A stretch of 64,000 bases of DNA from Streptomyces violaceusniger (GTDB lineage: Bacteria; Actinomycetota; Actinomycetes; Streptomycetales; Streptomycetaceae). Position numbers and translations under genes: made by a program. The stretch lies in NCBI GenBank assembly GCA_005405945.1, contig BJHW01000001.1, positions 4,278,001 through 4,342,000 on the forward strand. Direction: 5' to 3'. Below the pieces are notes generated by a model, which saw only the letters and a program-made list of their open reading frames with translations, did no database searches and had not been told where the DNA came from. Below are positions 16,699 to 24,490 of the stretch, piece after piece. The first letter of the stretch is position 1. Every line of letters starts with the position of its first letter.

Positions 16699-16738
16699 AC
16701 GTAGTACTCTACTTGAAGTGGTTTGAACGTAGTACTAC
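16699..16738. promoter_or_regulatory. Palindromic operators in the divergent TetR / reductase promoter
   Basis: ACGTAGTACT occurs twice (16699-16708 and 16727-16736), centres 28 bp apart. The right copy lies in the perfect palindrome GTAGTACTAC (16729-16738). The left forms the imperfect GTAGTACTCTAC. Both lie between the two divergent starts, as expected for sites of the adjacent TetR protein. Confidence 0.7.
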
Positions 16739-16754
16739 AGCTGGAGTGGTGTCA

Positions 16755-17333
16755 ATGGTGAGACGGAACGACCAGCGGCGCGCCGCACTCGTGGACGCCG
16801 CGATCGAGGTGCTGGCCAGGGAGGGGGCGCGCGGCCTGACCTTCCGCGCGGTGGACGCCGAGGCCGCCGTACCCGCCGGGACCGCGTCCAACTACTTCGG
16901 CAGCCGCGACGATCTGCTCACCCAGGCCGGCGCCCGGGTCTATGAGCGGCTTCAGCCCGACGAGGCCACGATCGCCCGCCAGCGGGCGGCGGGCCGCGAC
17001 CGGGAGACCTACGCGGAGCTGATGCGCGAGCTCGTCAGCCGCGTCGCCGCATTCCGCACCGGCTATCTGGCGCTGCTGGAACTCCGCCTCGAGGCCACCC
17101 GCCGGCCGGAGCTGCGCAAGGTCCTCACCGAGCGGGTCCGGGCCGACCTCGACGCGAACGTCGCGTACCACGAGGAGTCGGGTCTCCCCGGCGACGCCAC
17201 GGCCGTCAAGCTGCTCATCCTGGCGCTGAACTGGCTGATCGTCGAGCAGCTCACCTTGCCGGACGTCTTCACGGAGGCGGAGCGGGATCAGCTGGTGGCG
17301 GCGGCGGTGGAGCGCATCGTGGCGGCGGAGTGA
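16755..17333 (+). CDS. TetR-family repressor
   Basis: 192 residues from ATG 16755 (GGAG at 16743-16746; an upstream in-frame ATG at 16713 would place the operators inside the gene). The helix-turn-helix is LTFRAVDAEAAVPAGTASNY followed by FGSRDDLL, as in the TetR subgroup with a TxSNYF turn. A helical C-terminal domain with EATRRPELRKVLTERV and LTLPDVFTEAERDQLV follows. It probably autoregulates and represses the divergent RibD-like gene through the two GTAGTAC sites. The last codons and the bases after them form a small tandem repeat of GGCGGCGGAGTGA units. Confidence 0.9.
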   Translation: MVRRNDQRRAALVDAAIEVLAREGARGLTFRAVDAEAAVPAGTASNYFGSRDDLLTQAGARVYERLQPDEATIARQRAAGRDRETYAELMRELVSRVAAFRTGYLALLELRLEATRRPELRKVLTERVRADLDANVAYHEESGLPGDATAVKLLILALNWLIVEQLTLPDVFTEAERDQLVAAAVERIVAAE

Positions 17334-17407
17334 GGCGGCGGAGTGAGGCGGCGTAGGGACCGCGTCCGGGCTTACCGCCTGGGCCGGTCCGGGCCCGCCC
17401 CCACCGC

Positions 17408-18262
17408 TTACGCGGACTCGGAGTCCTTCTGGGAGTCCTTCTTCAGCTGCTCCTCGTTGGGGATCGCCCCGCCGAAACGGCGGTCCCGCGAGGCGTACTC
17501 CAGGCACGCCCGCCACAGGTCGCGGCGGTCGAAGTCCGGCCACAGCACGTCCTGGTACACCATCTCGGCGTACGCGCTCTGCCAGATCAGGTAGTTGGAC
17601 GTCCGCTGCTCGCCCGAGGGGCGCAGGAAGAGATCCACATCCGGCATGTCCGGGTAGTAGAGGTACTTCGCGAACGTCTTCTCGTTGACCTTCGACGGGT
17701 CGAGGCGGCCCGCCCGGACGTCCTCCGCCAGCGCCTTCGCCGCGTCCGCGATCTCCGCCCGGCCGCCGTAGTTCATGCAGAAGTACATCGTCATGGCGTC
17801 GTTGTCCTTGGTCTGCTCCTGGGCGACCTGGAGCTCCTGCGCCACCGACTTCCACAGCTTCGGCATCCGGCCCGCCCAGCGGATCCGGACGCCCATCGCG
17901 TCCATCTCGTCGCGGCGGCGGCGGATGACATCGCGGTTGAAGTTCATCAGGAAGCGCACCTCGTCGGGCGAGCGCTTCCAGTTCTCGGTCGAGAAGGCAT
18001 AGAGGGAGAGGTTCTTGACGCCCATCTCGAGGCAGCCCTTGAGCACGTCCATCACGACGCCCTCGCCGACCTTGTGCCCCTCGGTGCGCGGCAGCCCGCG
18101 CTCCTTGGCCCAGCGGCCGTTGCCGTCCATCACGCAGGCCACGTGCTGCGGCACCAGCTCACCGGGGATCTTCGGCGGCCGGGCGCCGGACGGGTGCGGT
18201 TCCGGGGTCCGGTACTCGCGCCGCTGTCGGCCCAGAAACCCGCGTCCTGCCATGCCTGCCAT
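17408..18262 (-). CDS. uppS: Isoprenyl transferase (undecaprenyl/polyprenyl diphosphate synthase, cis type)
   Basis: Cytoplasmic, membrane-associated cis-prenyltransferase that condenses isopentenyl diphosphate to make the lipid carrier for cell-wall synthesis. 284 residues, normal length. Motifs: VACVMDGNGRWAKERGLPR with the catalytic Asp (D46), GVKNLSLYAFSTENWKR, NYGGRAEI and the C-terminal DLFLRPSGEQRTSNYLIWQS then AYAEMVYQDVLWPDF. The start ATG 18262 is preceded by GGGAG; a second ATG follows three codons later. recO lies immediately upstream on the same strand, suggesting a shared transcript. Confidence 0.96.
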   Translation of the reverse strand: MAGMAGRGFLGRQRREYRTPEPHPSGARPPKIPGELVPQHVACVMDGNGRWAKERGLPRTEGHKVGEGVVMDVLKGCLEMGVKNLSLYAFSTENWKRSPDEVRFLMNFNRDVIRRRRDEMDAMGVRIRWAGRMPKLWKSVAQELQVAQEQTKDNDAMTMYFCMNYGGRAEIADAAKALAEDVRAGRLDPSKVNEKTFAKYLYYPDMPDVDLFLRPSGEQRTSNYLIWQSAYAEMVYQDVLWPDFDRRDLWRACLEYASRDRRFGGAIPNEEQLKKDSQKDSESA

Positions 18263-18310
18263 GTCTCCCTCAGCCCTTGCTCTCTGTGCTGCTCATGCTG
18301 CTGTTTGCAG

Positions 18311-19060
18311 CTACTTCTCTACGTACCGCAGCGACCGCAGTCCCCGCTCCAGGTGCCAGTGCAAATACGCCGCCACGAGCCCGCTGCCCTCCCGGGCATG
18401 CCGCGCCTCACACGCGTCCGCCGTCTCCCAGTCCCCGGTCAGCAGCGCGCCCAGCAGCGTCAGCGACTCCGCCGAGGGTACGACGCTTCCGGGCACCCGG
18501 CACTCTCCGCAGATGACGCCGCCCGCGCCGACCGAGAAGAACCGGTTCGGACCGGGCATCCCGCACTTGGCGCAGTCGTCGAAACTCGGTGCGTAGCCGT
18601 TGACGGCGAGGGAACGGAGCAGAAACGCGTCCAGGACGAGATGCGGCTCATGATCCCCGGCGGCGAGGGTGCGCAGCGCGCCGACGAGCAGCAGATACTG
18701 CTGTACGGCGGGCTCGCCCTCGTGGTCGGTGAACCGCTCGGCCGTCTCCAGCATGGCCGTACCGGCGGTGTAGCGGGCGTAGTCGGTGACGATCGACCCA
18801 CCGTACGGAGCGATGGTCTCGCTCTGCGTACAGAGCGGCAGCCCGCGCCCGATCAGCTCGCCGCCACCGCGCGCGAAGAACTGCACGTCAACGTGGCTGA
18901 ACGGTTCGAGCCGCGCGCCGAACTTCGACTTCGTCCGCCGCACGCCCCGCGCGACGGCGCGGACGCGGCCGTTGTTGCGGGTGAGCAGGGTGATGATCCG
19001 GTCCGCCTCGCCCAGCTTCTGGGTGCGCAGCACGATGCCGTCGTCGCGGAACAGACTCAT
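18311..19060 (-). CDS. recO: DNA repair protein RecO
   Basis: Recombination mediator that anneals ssDNA and helps RecR load RecA. 249 residues from ATG 19060 (MSLFRDDGIVLRTQKLGEAD), the family-typical start; an ATG at 19069 is alternative. The N-terminal OB fold (RVRAVARGVRRTKSKFGARL, FSHVDVQFF) is followed by a helical part and a four-cysteine zinc finger, CAKCGMPG...CGEC. It ends HWHLERGLRSLRYVEK. Lies 48 bp upstream of uppS on the same strand. Confidence 0.95.
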   Translation of the reverse strand: MSLFRDDGIVLRTQKLGEADRIITLLTRNNGRVRAVARGVRRTKSKFGARLEPFSHVDVQFFARGGGELIGRGLPLCTQSETIAPYGGSIVTDYARYTAGTAMLETAERFTDHEGEPAVQQYLLLVGALRTLAAGDHEPHLVLDAFLLRSLAVNGYAPSFDDCAKCGMPGPNRFFSVGAGGVICGECRVPGSVVPSAESLTLLGALLTGDWETADACEARHAREGSGLVAAYLHWHLERGLRSLRYVEK

Positions 19061-19075
19061 GGCGCCCATTGTCCC

Positions 19076-19282
19076 CTAGCGGGACAGCTGATCGAACCGC
19101 CCGGCCCGGACGGCCCGGGCGAGCGCCCGGAGGGCGGCGGGGGTGGTGGCGATCACGGTCTGGGGTTCGTCGCTCTCGCGCAGGAGGATCGCGGTGGCGT
19201 CCGGGGCTTGGGCCAGCTCGACGCAGGCGTTGTCTGGGGCATCGGCCGAGTACGAGGACTTCCGCCACTGTATGTGGGACAT
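19076..19282 (-). CDS. DUF397 domain protein
   Basis: 68-residue protein starting SHIQWRKSSYSADAPDNACV, the diagnostic W-x-K-S-S-Y/S pattern of DUF397. The ATG at 19282 has AAGG at suitable spacing; ATG 19288 is the alternative. DUF397 proteins in Streptomyces are small cytoplasmic partners of XRE/DUF5753 regulators such as WhiJ, linked to control of development. Here it directly follows such a regulator (19293-20144), only about 10 bp away, and an ATPase gene lies beyond, giving the usual triad. Confidence 0.92.
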   Translation of the reverse strand: MSHIQWRKSSYSADAPDNACVELAQAPDATAILLRESDEPQTVIATTPAALRALARAVRAGRFDQLSR

Positions 19283-19292
19283 CTCCATGCCT

Positions 19293-20144
19293 TCAGAGTC
19301 GGGGCGCGATGGCGTGAATGAAATCGCGCGTGCCTTCGGGTGTGAGGGACAGCTCTTCCGTCCGATCGAGAATCCGCCGGTAGTTCGCGAGATGGGTCTC
19401 TCCGTCAAGGAACATCACACCGGTGGGCGCGTCGAGCTGCACCGTATCCAACTGCGGGACCGCCCCACACACATAGGCAGCCGAGACCCCGGCATTGGGA
19501 AACCCTCCGGCGGAGAAGGGAATGGCTCGCACCGTGACATTGTCCCGCTCCGATGCCTCAAGGACACGCTCCAGCTGAGCGCGGGCCACCTTGGACCCAC
19601 CGAACTCCATCCTCAGCGCAGCTTCGTGGATAAGGAAGGTGCACGGCGGCGGATCGTCCCGATCCAGGACATCGCGACGGCGCAACCGGAAGGACAGGCT
19701 GACTCGAAGTTGCGCGGGAGTCGGTTCCGGCTCGGCGGTCGAGAACACGGCCTTCGCATAGTCCTCAGTCTGCAGGAGACCCGGGATGTGCATGATCTGC
19801 ACGGCGCGCAAGCTCACGGCTCGGAATTCGAGCTCGGCCAGGTCAAGGGCGCTGGCAGCCATCTTGCCCTGGTACTCGCCCCACCAGCCCCGGCCACGCT
19901 CGGTAGCCATGGCCGCGAGAGCGTCAACATACGCCTGGTCACCGCAGGAGTAGACAGCAGCCAGCATCCTGACGCGCTCCTCGCTCACACCCAGGCGGCC
20001 CGACTCCATGTTGCTGACCCGTGCACCCTCGGCGCCCAGCTGCTGAGCCGCGTGGGCCACCGTCATCCCGGCGTGCTCACGCATCTTGCGCAACTCGGCA
20101 CCAACGCGGCGCTGTCGCGCGGTTGGGGCTGCCTTCTGCGGCAT
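19293..20144 (-). CDS. XRE-family regulator with DUF5753 domain (WhiJ-like)
   Basis: 283 residues from ATG 20144; GGGGAGG eight bases upstream supports it. The N-terminal helix-turn-helix reads LRKMREHAGMTVAHAAQQLG then ARVSNMESGRLGVSEERVRM. The C-terminal DUF5753 part has the typical VQIMHIPGLLQTEDYAKAVF, FLIHEAALRMEFGG and VRAIPFSAGGFP segments. Such proteins pair with DUF397 antagonists and influence Streptomyces development and antibiotic production. The gene is divergent from the ATPase gene at 20315; repeated GCTGCAT boxes lie between them. Confidence 0.93.
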   Translation of the reverse strand: MPQKAAPTARQRRVGAELRKMREHAGMTVAHAAQQLGAEGARVSNMESGRLGVSEERVRMLAAVYSCGDQAYVDALAAMATERGRGWWGEYQGKMAASALDLAELEFRAVSLRAVQIMHIPGLLQTEDYAKAVFSTAEPEPTPAQLRVSLSFRLRRRDVLDRDDPPPCTFLIHEAALRMEFGGSKVARAQLERVLEASERDNVTVRAIPFSAGGFPNAGVSAAYVCGAVPQLDTVQLDAPTGVMFLDGETHLANYRRILDRTEELSLTPEGTRDFIHAIAPRL

Positions 20145-20210
20145 GTATGAACCTCCCCTTCCCCACCTCGTCACAGAGTGCGCCTGCGACACTACTCGAA
20201 TCCACGAGCG

Positions 20211-20247
20211 GCTGCATGAATACAGAATTAAGCGCTGCATAGCTGCA
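20211..20247. promoter_or_regulatory. GCTGCAT direct repeats between divergent XRE and ATPase genes
   Basis: GCTGCAT at 20211-20217 and 20234-20240, with a partial GCTGCA at 20242-20247. The main copies are 23 bp apart in the shared upstream region. They may be binding sites for the XRE protein. This is a pattern only, with no known consensus behind it. Confidence 0.35.
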
Positions 20248-20314
20248 CCCATGCTCTATGGTCGTGATAGCGCAACGCATCGAACCAATCACGCACCGCG
20301 TTGGGAGCATCGCC

Positions 20315-20742
20315 ATGCCCGAAGTCGCCGAAGCCACCGAACCCCCATACGCCTACCGCTTCAGCGCCCCCAACTCCCCAAGAGCCCGAGGGTCTGCCGC
20401 GACGCGATCGCCGCACTCCTCCAGGCCAACGACCTGCACGACCTCGCGGACACGGCGAAACTCCTGGTCTCCGAGGCCGTGACGAACGTCAATCAGCACA
20501 CCGACACCCAGCTGATCCACATCGACACCCTCGTCCGCGACCGCATCGCGACGATCGCCGTACGCGACGGCTCCCCGGAACGCCACCCGTACCCCCGCGA
20601 CGCGGCGCCTGACGAGGAGGGTGGACGCGGCCTGTTCCTGATGCGGGAGCTGGCCTACGCGTGGGGCGTCACCTGGGAGAACGGGCTGCGCCCCACCGGC
20701 AAGCACATCTGGTTCGAGCTCCGCGACCCGGTGCACGAATGA
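20315..20742 (+). CDS. Anti-sigma-like ATP-binding protein (HATPase_c_2), frameshifted
   Basis: Starts at ATG 20315 with GGGAG at 20303-20307. The N-terminal PEVAEATEPPYAYRFSAPNS reads in one frame. The rest (VCRDAIAALLQANDLHDLAD, KLLVSEAVTNVNQHT, then GGRGLFLMRELAYAWGVTW) reads in another. One C added to CCCC at 20376-20379 joins them as a 142-residue RsbW/SpoIIAB-type GHKL ATPase with N-box SEAVTNVNQH and GGRGLFLM. Such proteins act as kinase-like anti-sigma factors or as partners of XRE/DUF397 pairs. Divergent from the XRE gene; part of the same triad. Confidence 0.87.
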
Positions 20743-20762
20743 GGGGTGGAAGCACCGGGGTG

Positions 20763-21230
20763 TCAGCGGATGCGCGGCAGCCTGTAGCCGCGATTGAGCC
20801 CGAACCGGGAGATGACCAGCAGGACGGCCAGTTCGCCAACTACCAGCAGGAAGGCCCCGGCCTTCGGCAGCACCGAGCCCAGCAGTCGGCCGCGCGATTC
20901 GTATCCCCAGTCATCGCCGGCGAACACGGTGGCGCCCTTCCTCGTCGGCTCGGCGCCCGCGTCGACATCCCCCTCGCCGGTACGCCCATCGGAGAACCGC
21001 CACGTCGCGCGGCAGGTGTACAGCGGGGTGCCCTTGTAGCTGTGGGTGGAGCACCGCCGCACCTCCAGCACATCGGCCCGATCCCCCGTGGCCACCCGCT
21101 CGGCTTCCGGGTATTGCCACAGGCCCCACCCGACGAGGGCGGCCAGGCTCAAGGCGACCAGCAGCCGGAAGATCAGCTTCCGAGGCCGTTTCCCCGGCCG
21201 CTCGAGCATCCCTGTCGGATCCGGTTCCAT
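20763..21230 (-). CDS. Two-helix membrane protein of unknown function
   Basis: About 155 residues from ATG 21230 (weak ribosome-binding site; start uncertain). A basic N-terminus, MEPDPTGMLERPGKRPRKL, leads into a first membrane helix, FRLLVALSLAALVGWGLWQY. The middle, likely extracellular part has VLEVRRCSTHSYKGTPLYTC and TCRATWRFSDGRTGEGDVD with paired cysteines. A second helix, FLLVVGELAVLLVISRFGLN, follows before a short basic tail. The topology fits a small protein with an external, disulfide-bearing domain. Not recognised beyond similarity to other actinobacterial DUF-type membrane proteins. Its 3' end faces the ATPase gene. Confidence 0.65.
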   Translation of the reverse strand: MEPDPTGMLERPGKRPRKLIFRLLVALSLAALVGWGLWQYPEAERVATGDRADVLEVRRCSTHSYKGTPLYTCRATWRFSDGRTGEGDVDAGAEPTRKGATVFAGDDWGYESRGRLLGSVLPKAGAFLLVVGELAVLLVISRFGLNRGYRLPRIR

Positions 21231-21434
21231 CCCCGCCACACCCCCGCCGTCGCCGTAATCGAGGCCAAAGGTAGCCGAGGACGGTGTCGGTGCCGCGATG
21301 TCACAGCCATGTGCTGGGCGCGATCTGGGCCGGTCACAACCCGGCGGAGGGACGGCAGTTGGCGGCTCGGTGGCGTTCTCCATTGCGCACACTGGTTCTA
21401 CGGGGCAGGTCAGCGACGAGTTGGGGGATACGCC

Positions 21435-21638
21435 ATGGCGGCCGGTTGCCGGGACTGTGAGACGTGTACGAGGTCGTGGCTGGGACGGCTGTTCCAGAAC
21501 GCGGCGGTGGGGCTGATGCACGTGGTGACGATCGGCATCAGCTACCTGATCAAGAAGGGGTTCAGGCGGCACTGCCCGCAGTGCAAGCACCTGCTGTCCA
21601 GGCACGCGCGCAGGGCGGACGGTTCCTTCCGGGACTAA
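21435..21638 (+). CDS. Small cysteine-rich protein, possible zinc ribbon
   Basis: 67 residues from ATG 21435 with GGGGGA (21423-21428). The N-terminus has CRDCETC, the C-terminal part CPQCKHLLSRHARRADGSF, and between them is a hydrophobic stretch, AAVGLMHVVTIGISYLI. Two CxxC pairs flanking a membrane-like helix suggest a zinc-stabilised hairpin associated with the membrane. Similar short proteins ending in RRADGSF are common in Streptomyces, from memory, but I know no function. It precedes the VanZ-like gene on the same strand by about 95 bp. Confidence 0.75.
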   Translation: MAAGCRDCETCTRSWLGRLFQNAAVGLMHVVTIGISYLIKKGFRRHCPQCKHLLSRHARRADGSFRD

Positions 21639-21662
21639 AGGTTCTCTCGGAACCGGGGATCG

Positions 21663-21687
21663 CGTATCGCGTATCGCGGGCGTATCG
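21663..21687 (+). promoter_or_regulatory. Three CGTATCG direct repeats upstream of the VanZ-like gene
   Basis: CGTATCG at 21663-21669, 21670-21676 and 21681-21687, followed by CGCATACG. The reverse complement CGATACG appears in the promoter of the response-regulator gene (22539-22545), so both may be bound by that regulator. The link is inferred from shared words only. Confidence 0.4.
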
Positions 21688-21732
21688 AAAATCGCATACG
21701 CCACCGCAACGGCCCTCCGTCTCCAATGGGGC

Positions 21733-22479
21733 ATGAACCACAACGCATCCCTGCCAGGGCCCTCAGCACCGCCCCGCCGCACGCGCGGGATCGTGCTCCT
21801 CGGCCTGGCGATCCTCGGCATGGCGGGTGCCGTGTTCGTCATACGGCGGCCGCTCATGATGTCCGCTCCGAGGTGCATGGCCGGGCGGTGGCACGGCTGC
21901 TTCGACACGTTCAACGGTGTGGTGCTCATGACGCTGGTCACGCTGCCGTTGGCTGCTCTGGTGGTGTGGGCTCTGGCGCGCCGTCGCCGCCGCCCCGTCG
22001 GCGTCACATCGGCGTGGCGGATGTCGCTGGCCGAGGTGGGCATGGTGCACGGGACGGTGCCGTTCCTGTGGCTGACCCTGATGCCGGGCGGCGAGGTCGG
22101 CACCGCCCCGCCGCGGGTGAGCCTGGTGCCGCTGCGGGACCTGGTCACGATGGGGTCGCTCGGGATCGTCGGCAACCTGCTGGTCTTCGCGGCGCTGGGG
22201 TTCTTCGCCCCGATACGGTTCGCGGCGCTGGCGTCCGTGCCACGGATCCTGGCGCTCGGGGCGGGCTGCTCGGTCCTGGTCGAAACCGCGCAGTACGTGC
22301 TGCGGCTGGACAGGGTGTCCTCCGTGGACGACGTACTGGTCAACGCCGTCGGCGCCGTGCTGGCCGGGCTGGCGTCGCGCCGCTGGTGGAGCACCACGGC
22401 GGAAGCGCCGTCCGACCAGCCGCGCCCCGAGCCGATACCGGCACCGGCACCGGCACCGGCACCGGCACCGGCAGACTGA
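21733..22479 (+). CDS. VanZ-like family membrane protein
   Basis: 248 residues, ATG 21733 with GGGG just upstream. Predicted helices: IVLLGLAILGMAGAVFVI, VVLMTLVTLPLAALVVWALA, GSLGIVGNLLVFAALGFFAP and VPRILALGAGCSVLVETAQY. The pair NLLVFAALGFF...ETAQYVL...RVSSVDDVLVNAVGAVLAG matches the VanZ family core (N...P/E-Q-x..D..DVxxN..G). VanZ in enterococci gives low-level teicoplanin resistance; here the role is unknown. The C-terminus is a run of Pro-Ala dipeptides (PIPAPAPAPAP) encoded by a CCGGCA hexanucleotide repeat. The downstream two-component genes may control it. Confidence 0.85.
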   Translation: MNHNASLPGPSAPPRRTRGIVLLGLAILGMAGAVFVIRRPLMMSAPRCMAGRWHGCFDTFNGVVLMTLVTLPLAALVVWALARRRRRPVGVTSAWRMSLAEVGMVHGTVPFLWLTLMPGGEVGTAPPRVSLVPLRDLVTMGSLGIVGNLLVFAALGFFAPIRFAALASVPRILALGAGCSVLVETAQYVLRLDRVSSVDDVLVNAVGAVLAGLASRRWWSTTAEAPSDQPRPEPIPAPAPAPAPAPAD

Positions 22480-22510
22480 GTGGTGCGTCCGGTATGCACA
22501 CGTCTTCGCC

Positions 22511-22545
22511 TACGTCGGCGATATTTTGCATACGTCGGCGATACG
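22511..22545 (+). promoter_or_regulatory. Tandem direct repeats in the response-regulator promoter
   Basis: TACGTCGGCGATA occurs at 22511-22523 and again at 22531-22543, a 20-bp period close to two helical turns, as OmpR-type regulators prefer. They lie 25-57 bp before the start codon at 22568, consistent with autoregulation. Confidence 0.55.
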
Positions 22546-22567
22546 TTGTGCTGTCTAGGCTTCGCAC

Positions 22568-23284
22568 ATGCGCGTGCTGATCGTGGAGGACGAGCCCTAC
22601 CTCGCCGAAGCCGTCCGTGACGGTCTGCGGCTGGAGGCGATCGCCGCCGACATCGCCGGCGACGGCGACTCCGCCCTGGAACTGCTCAGCGTCCACTCCT
22701 ACGACCTCGCGGTCCTCGACCGCGACATCCCCGGCCCCTCCGGCGACGAGATCGCCCGGCACATCGTCGCCTCCGGCAGCGGCATCCCGATCCTCATGCT
22801 CACCGCCGCCGACCGGATCGACGACAAGGCTTCCGGGTTCGAGCTCGGCGCCGACGACTACCTCACCAAGCCGTTCGAGCTGCGGGAGCTCGTCCTGCGG
22901 CTGCGGGCGCTCGACCGCAGACGCGCGCACGCCCGGCCCCCGGTCCGCGAGATCGCGGGCCTGCGGCTGGACCCCTTCCGCCGGGAGGTCTTCCGCGACG
23001 GACGCTATGTCGCGCTCACCCGCAAGCAGTTCGCCGTGCTCGAAGTCCTCGTCGCCGCCGAAGGCGGTGTCATCAGCGCCGAAGAGCTACTGGAGCGGGC
23101 CTGGGACAACAACGCCGACCCCTTCACCAACGCCGTCCGCATCACCGTCTCCGCCCTGCGCAAACGACTCGGCGAACCATCGCTCATCGCCACCGTGCCC
23201 GGCGTCGGCTACCGAATCGACACCGGCATGGACACCGGCACGGACACCACCCATCCCGACGACACTCATGAGCGGCACTCATGA
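22568..23284 (+). CDS. OmpR-family response regulator
   Basis: 238 residues. Receiver domain from MRVLIVEDEPYLAEAVRDGL with the acidic pair E7/D8, phospho-acceptor D51 (LAVLDRDIPG), and TAADR and YLTKPFELREL with the conserved Lys. The C-terminal winged helix has LTRKQFAVLEVLVAAEGGVI and NAVRITVSALRKRLGEPSLI then GVGYRI. It ends with a short Thr/Asp tail and overlaps the kinase start by ATGA. It may regulate itself and the VanZ-like gene through the boxes described. Confidence 0.95.
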   Translation: MRVLIVEDEPYLAEAVRDGLRLEAIAADIAGDGDSALELLSVHSYDLAVLDRDIPGPSGDEIARHIVASGSGIPILMLTAADRIDDKASGFELGADDYLTKPFELRELVLRLRALDRRRAHARPPVREIAGLRLDPFRREVFRDGRYVALTRKQFAVLEVLVAAEGGVISAEELLERAWDNNADPFTNAVRITVSALRKRLGEPSLIATVPGVGYRIDTGMDTGTDTTHPDDTHERHS

Positions 23285-24411
23285 AGAGACGCCCAGGGCT
23301 CAGCGCCCGACTGAGACTCACCCTCAGCTACGCCGGATTCCTCCTCCTCGCCGGCGCTCTCCTGCTGGCCGTGGTCTGGGTATTCGTGCTGCGCTGGCTG
23401 CCGACCGACGACCCCAGATCCATCCAGAGGACGTTCGGCGCCGTGATCGTCACCGGGCCCAGCCGCTCCGACCTCCTGCGCGGCTTCGCCCCCGCCGCGG
23501 CCGCCGCGCTGGGCTTCCTCCTCGTGTTCGGCCTCCTGGGAGGATGGATCCTCGCCGGTCGGATGCTCGCACCACTCACACGGATCGCTTACGCGGCACG
23601 GATGGCCGGGAACGGGTCGCTGTCCCACCGGATCCGCATGAAGGGCCGCCAGGACGAATTCCGCGAACTCGCCGACACGTTCGACACCATGCTCGAAGAA
23701 CTCGAGTCCCACGTCGCCGAGCAGCAGAGGTTCGCCGCGAACGCCTCCCACGAACTGCGCACACCGCTGGCCATCTCCCGGACACTCCTCGACGCCGCCC
23801 GCAACGACCCCACGCGGGATCAGGGCGAGCTCATCGAACGCCTCCACACCGTCAACACCCGGGCGATCAACCTCACCGAGGCCCTGCTGCTGCTCAGCCG
23901 CGCCGACCGCGGGAGCTTCACCCGCGAGCCCGTCGACCTCTCCCTCATGGCCGAAGAAGCCGCCGAAACGCTGCTTCCCCTCGCCGAAAGGCGCCAGATC
24001 ACGCTCGACGTCACCGGCGAGACGGCACAGACCATCGGCTCCGCGGCGCTCCTCCTGCGGATGGTGACGAACCTCGTCCAGAACGCCATCGTCCACAACC
24101 TCCCCACGGGCGGCACCGTAACGGTCCACACCGAACGGCGGCACGACGCGAGCGTGCTGCGGGTCGAGAACACGGGCCATCCGCTCCCATCGGAACTGGT
24201 ACCGGCCCTCACCGAACCCTTCCAACGCGGAACAGAACGCATACGCACCGACGAGCATGCCGGCGTCGGCCTCGGGCTGGCCATCGTGCACAGCGTCGTC
24301 CGAGCACACGACGGCACCCTCGGCCTCACACCCCGCCCCAGCGGCGGCCTCGTCGTCACGATCCGGCTTCCCGGCGCGCCGCGGGCATCGTCCCCGGGCG
24401 GGGCCCACTAG
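23281..24411 (+). CDS. Sensor histidine kinase
   Basis: 376 residues; ATG 23281 overlaps the regulator stop (ATGA), so the pair is translationally coupled. Two membrane helices (LLLAGALLLAVVWVFVL and AAAAALGFLLVFGLLGGWIL) bracket a short external loop of about 30 residues, too small for a large sensor domain. A HAMP region follows (LAPLTRIAYAARMAGNG), then HisKA with the phospho-His at H157 (FAANASHELRTPLAISRTLL). The HATPase domain shows N-box NLVQNAIVHN, and GVGLGLAIVHSVVRAHDG. It probably senses a membrane or cell-envelope signal. Confidence 0.95.
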   Translation: MKRRPGLSARLRLTLSYAGFLLLAGALLLAVVWVFVLRWLPTDDPRSIQRTFGAVIVTGPSRSDLLRGFAPAAAAALGFLLVFGLLGGWILAGRMLAPLTRIAYAARMAGNGSLSHRIRMKGRQDEFRELADTFDTMLEELESHVAEQQRFAANASHELRTPLAISRTLLDAARNDPTRDQGELIERLHTVNTRAINLTEALLLLSRADRGSFTREPVDLSLMAEEAAETLLPLAERRQITLDVTGETAQTIGSAALLLRMVTNLVQNAIVHNLPTGGTVTVHTERRHDASVLRVENTGHPLPSELVPALTEPFQRGTERIRTDEHAGVGLGLAIVHSVVRAHDGTLGLTPRPSGGLVVTIRLPGAPRASSPGGAH

Positions 24412-24420
24412 ACCGCCGCA

Positions 24421-24453
24421 GGGCCTGTCCGGCGGATCGTGCCGGACAGGCCC
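24421..24453. terminator. Bidirectional hairpin between kinase and DUF1062 genes
   Basis: GGGCCTGTCCGGC (24421-24433), a 7-base loop and GCCGGACAGGCCC (24441-24453): a perfect 13-bp stem between convergent genes, ten bases after the kinase stop. Confidence 0.85.
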
Positions 24454-24490
24454 CTGGTCCCGGTTTTCCCGGTCCCCTCCCGAGGAGGGC

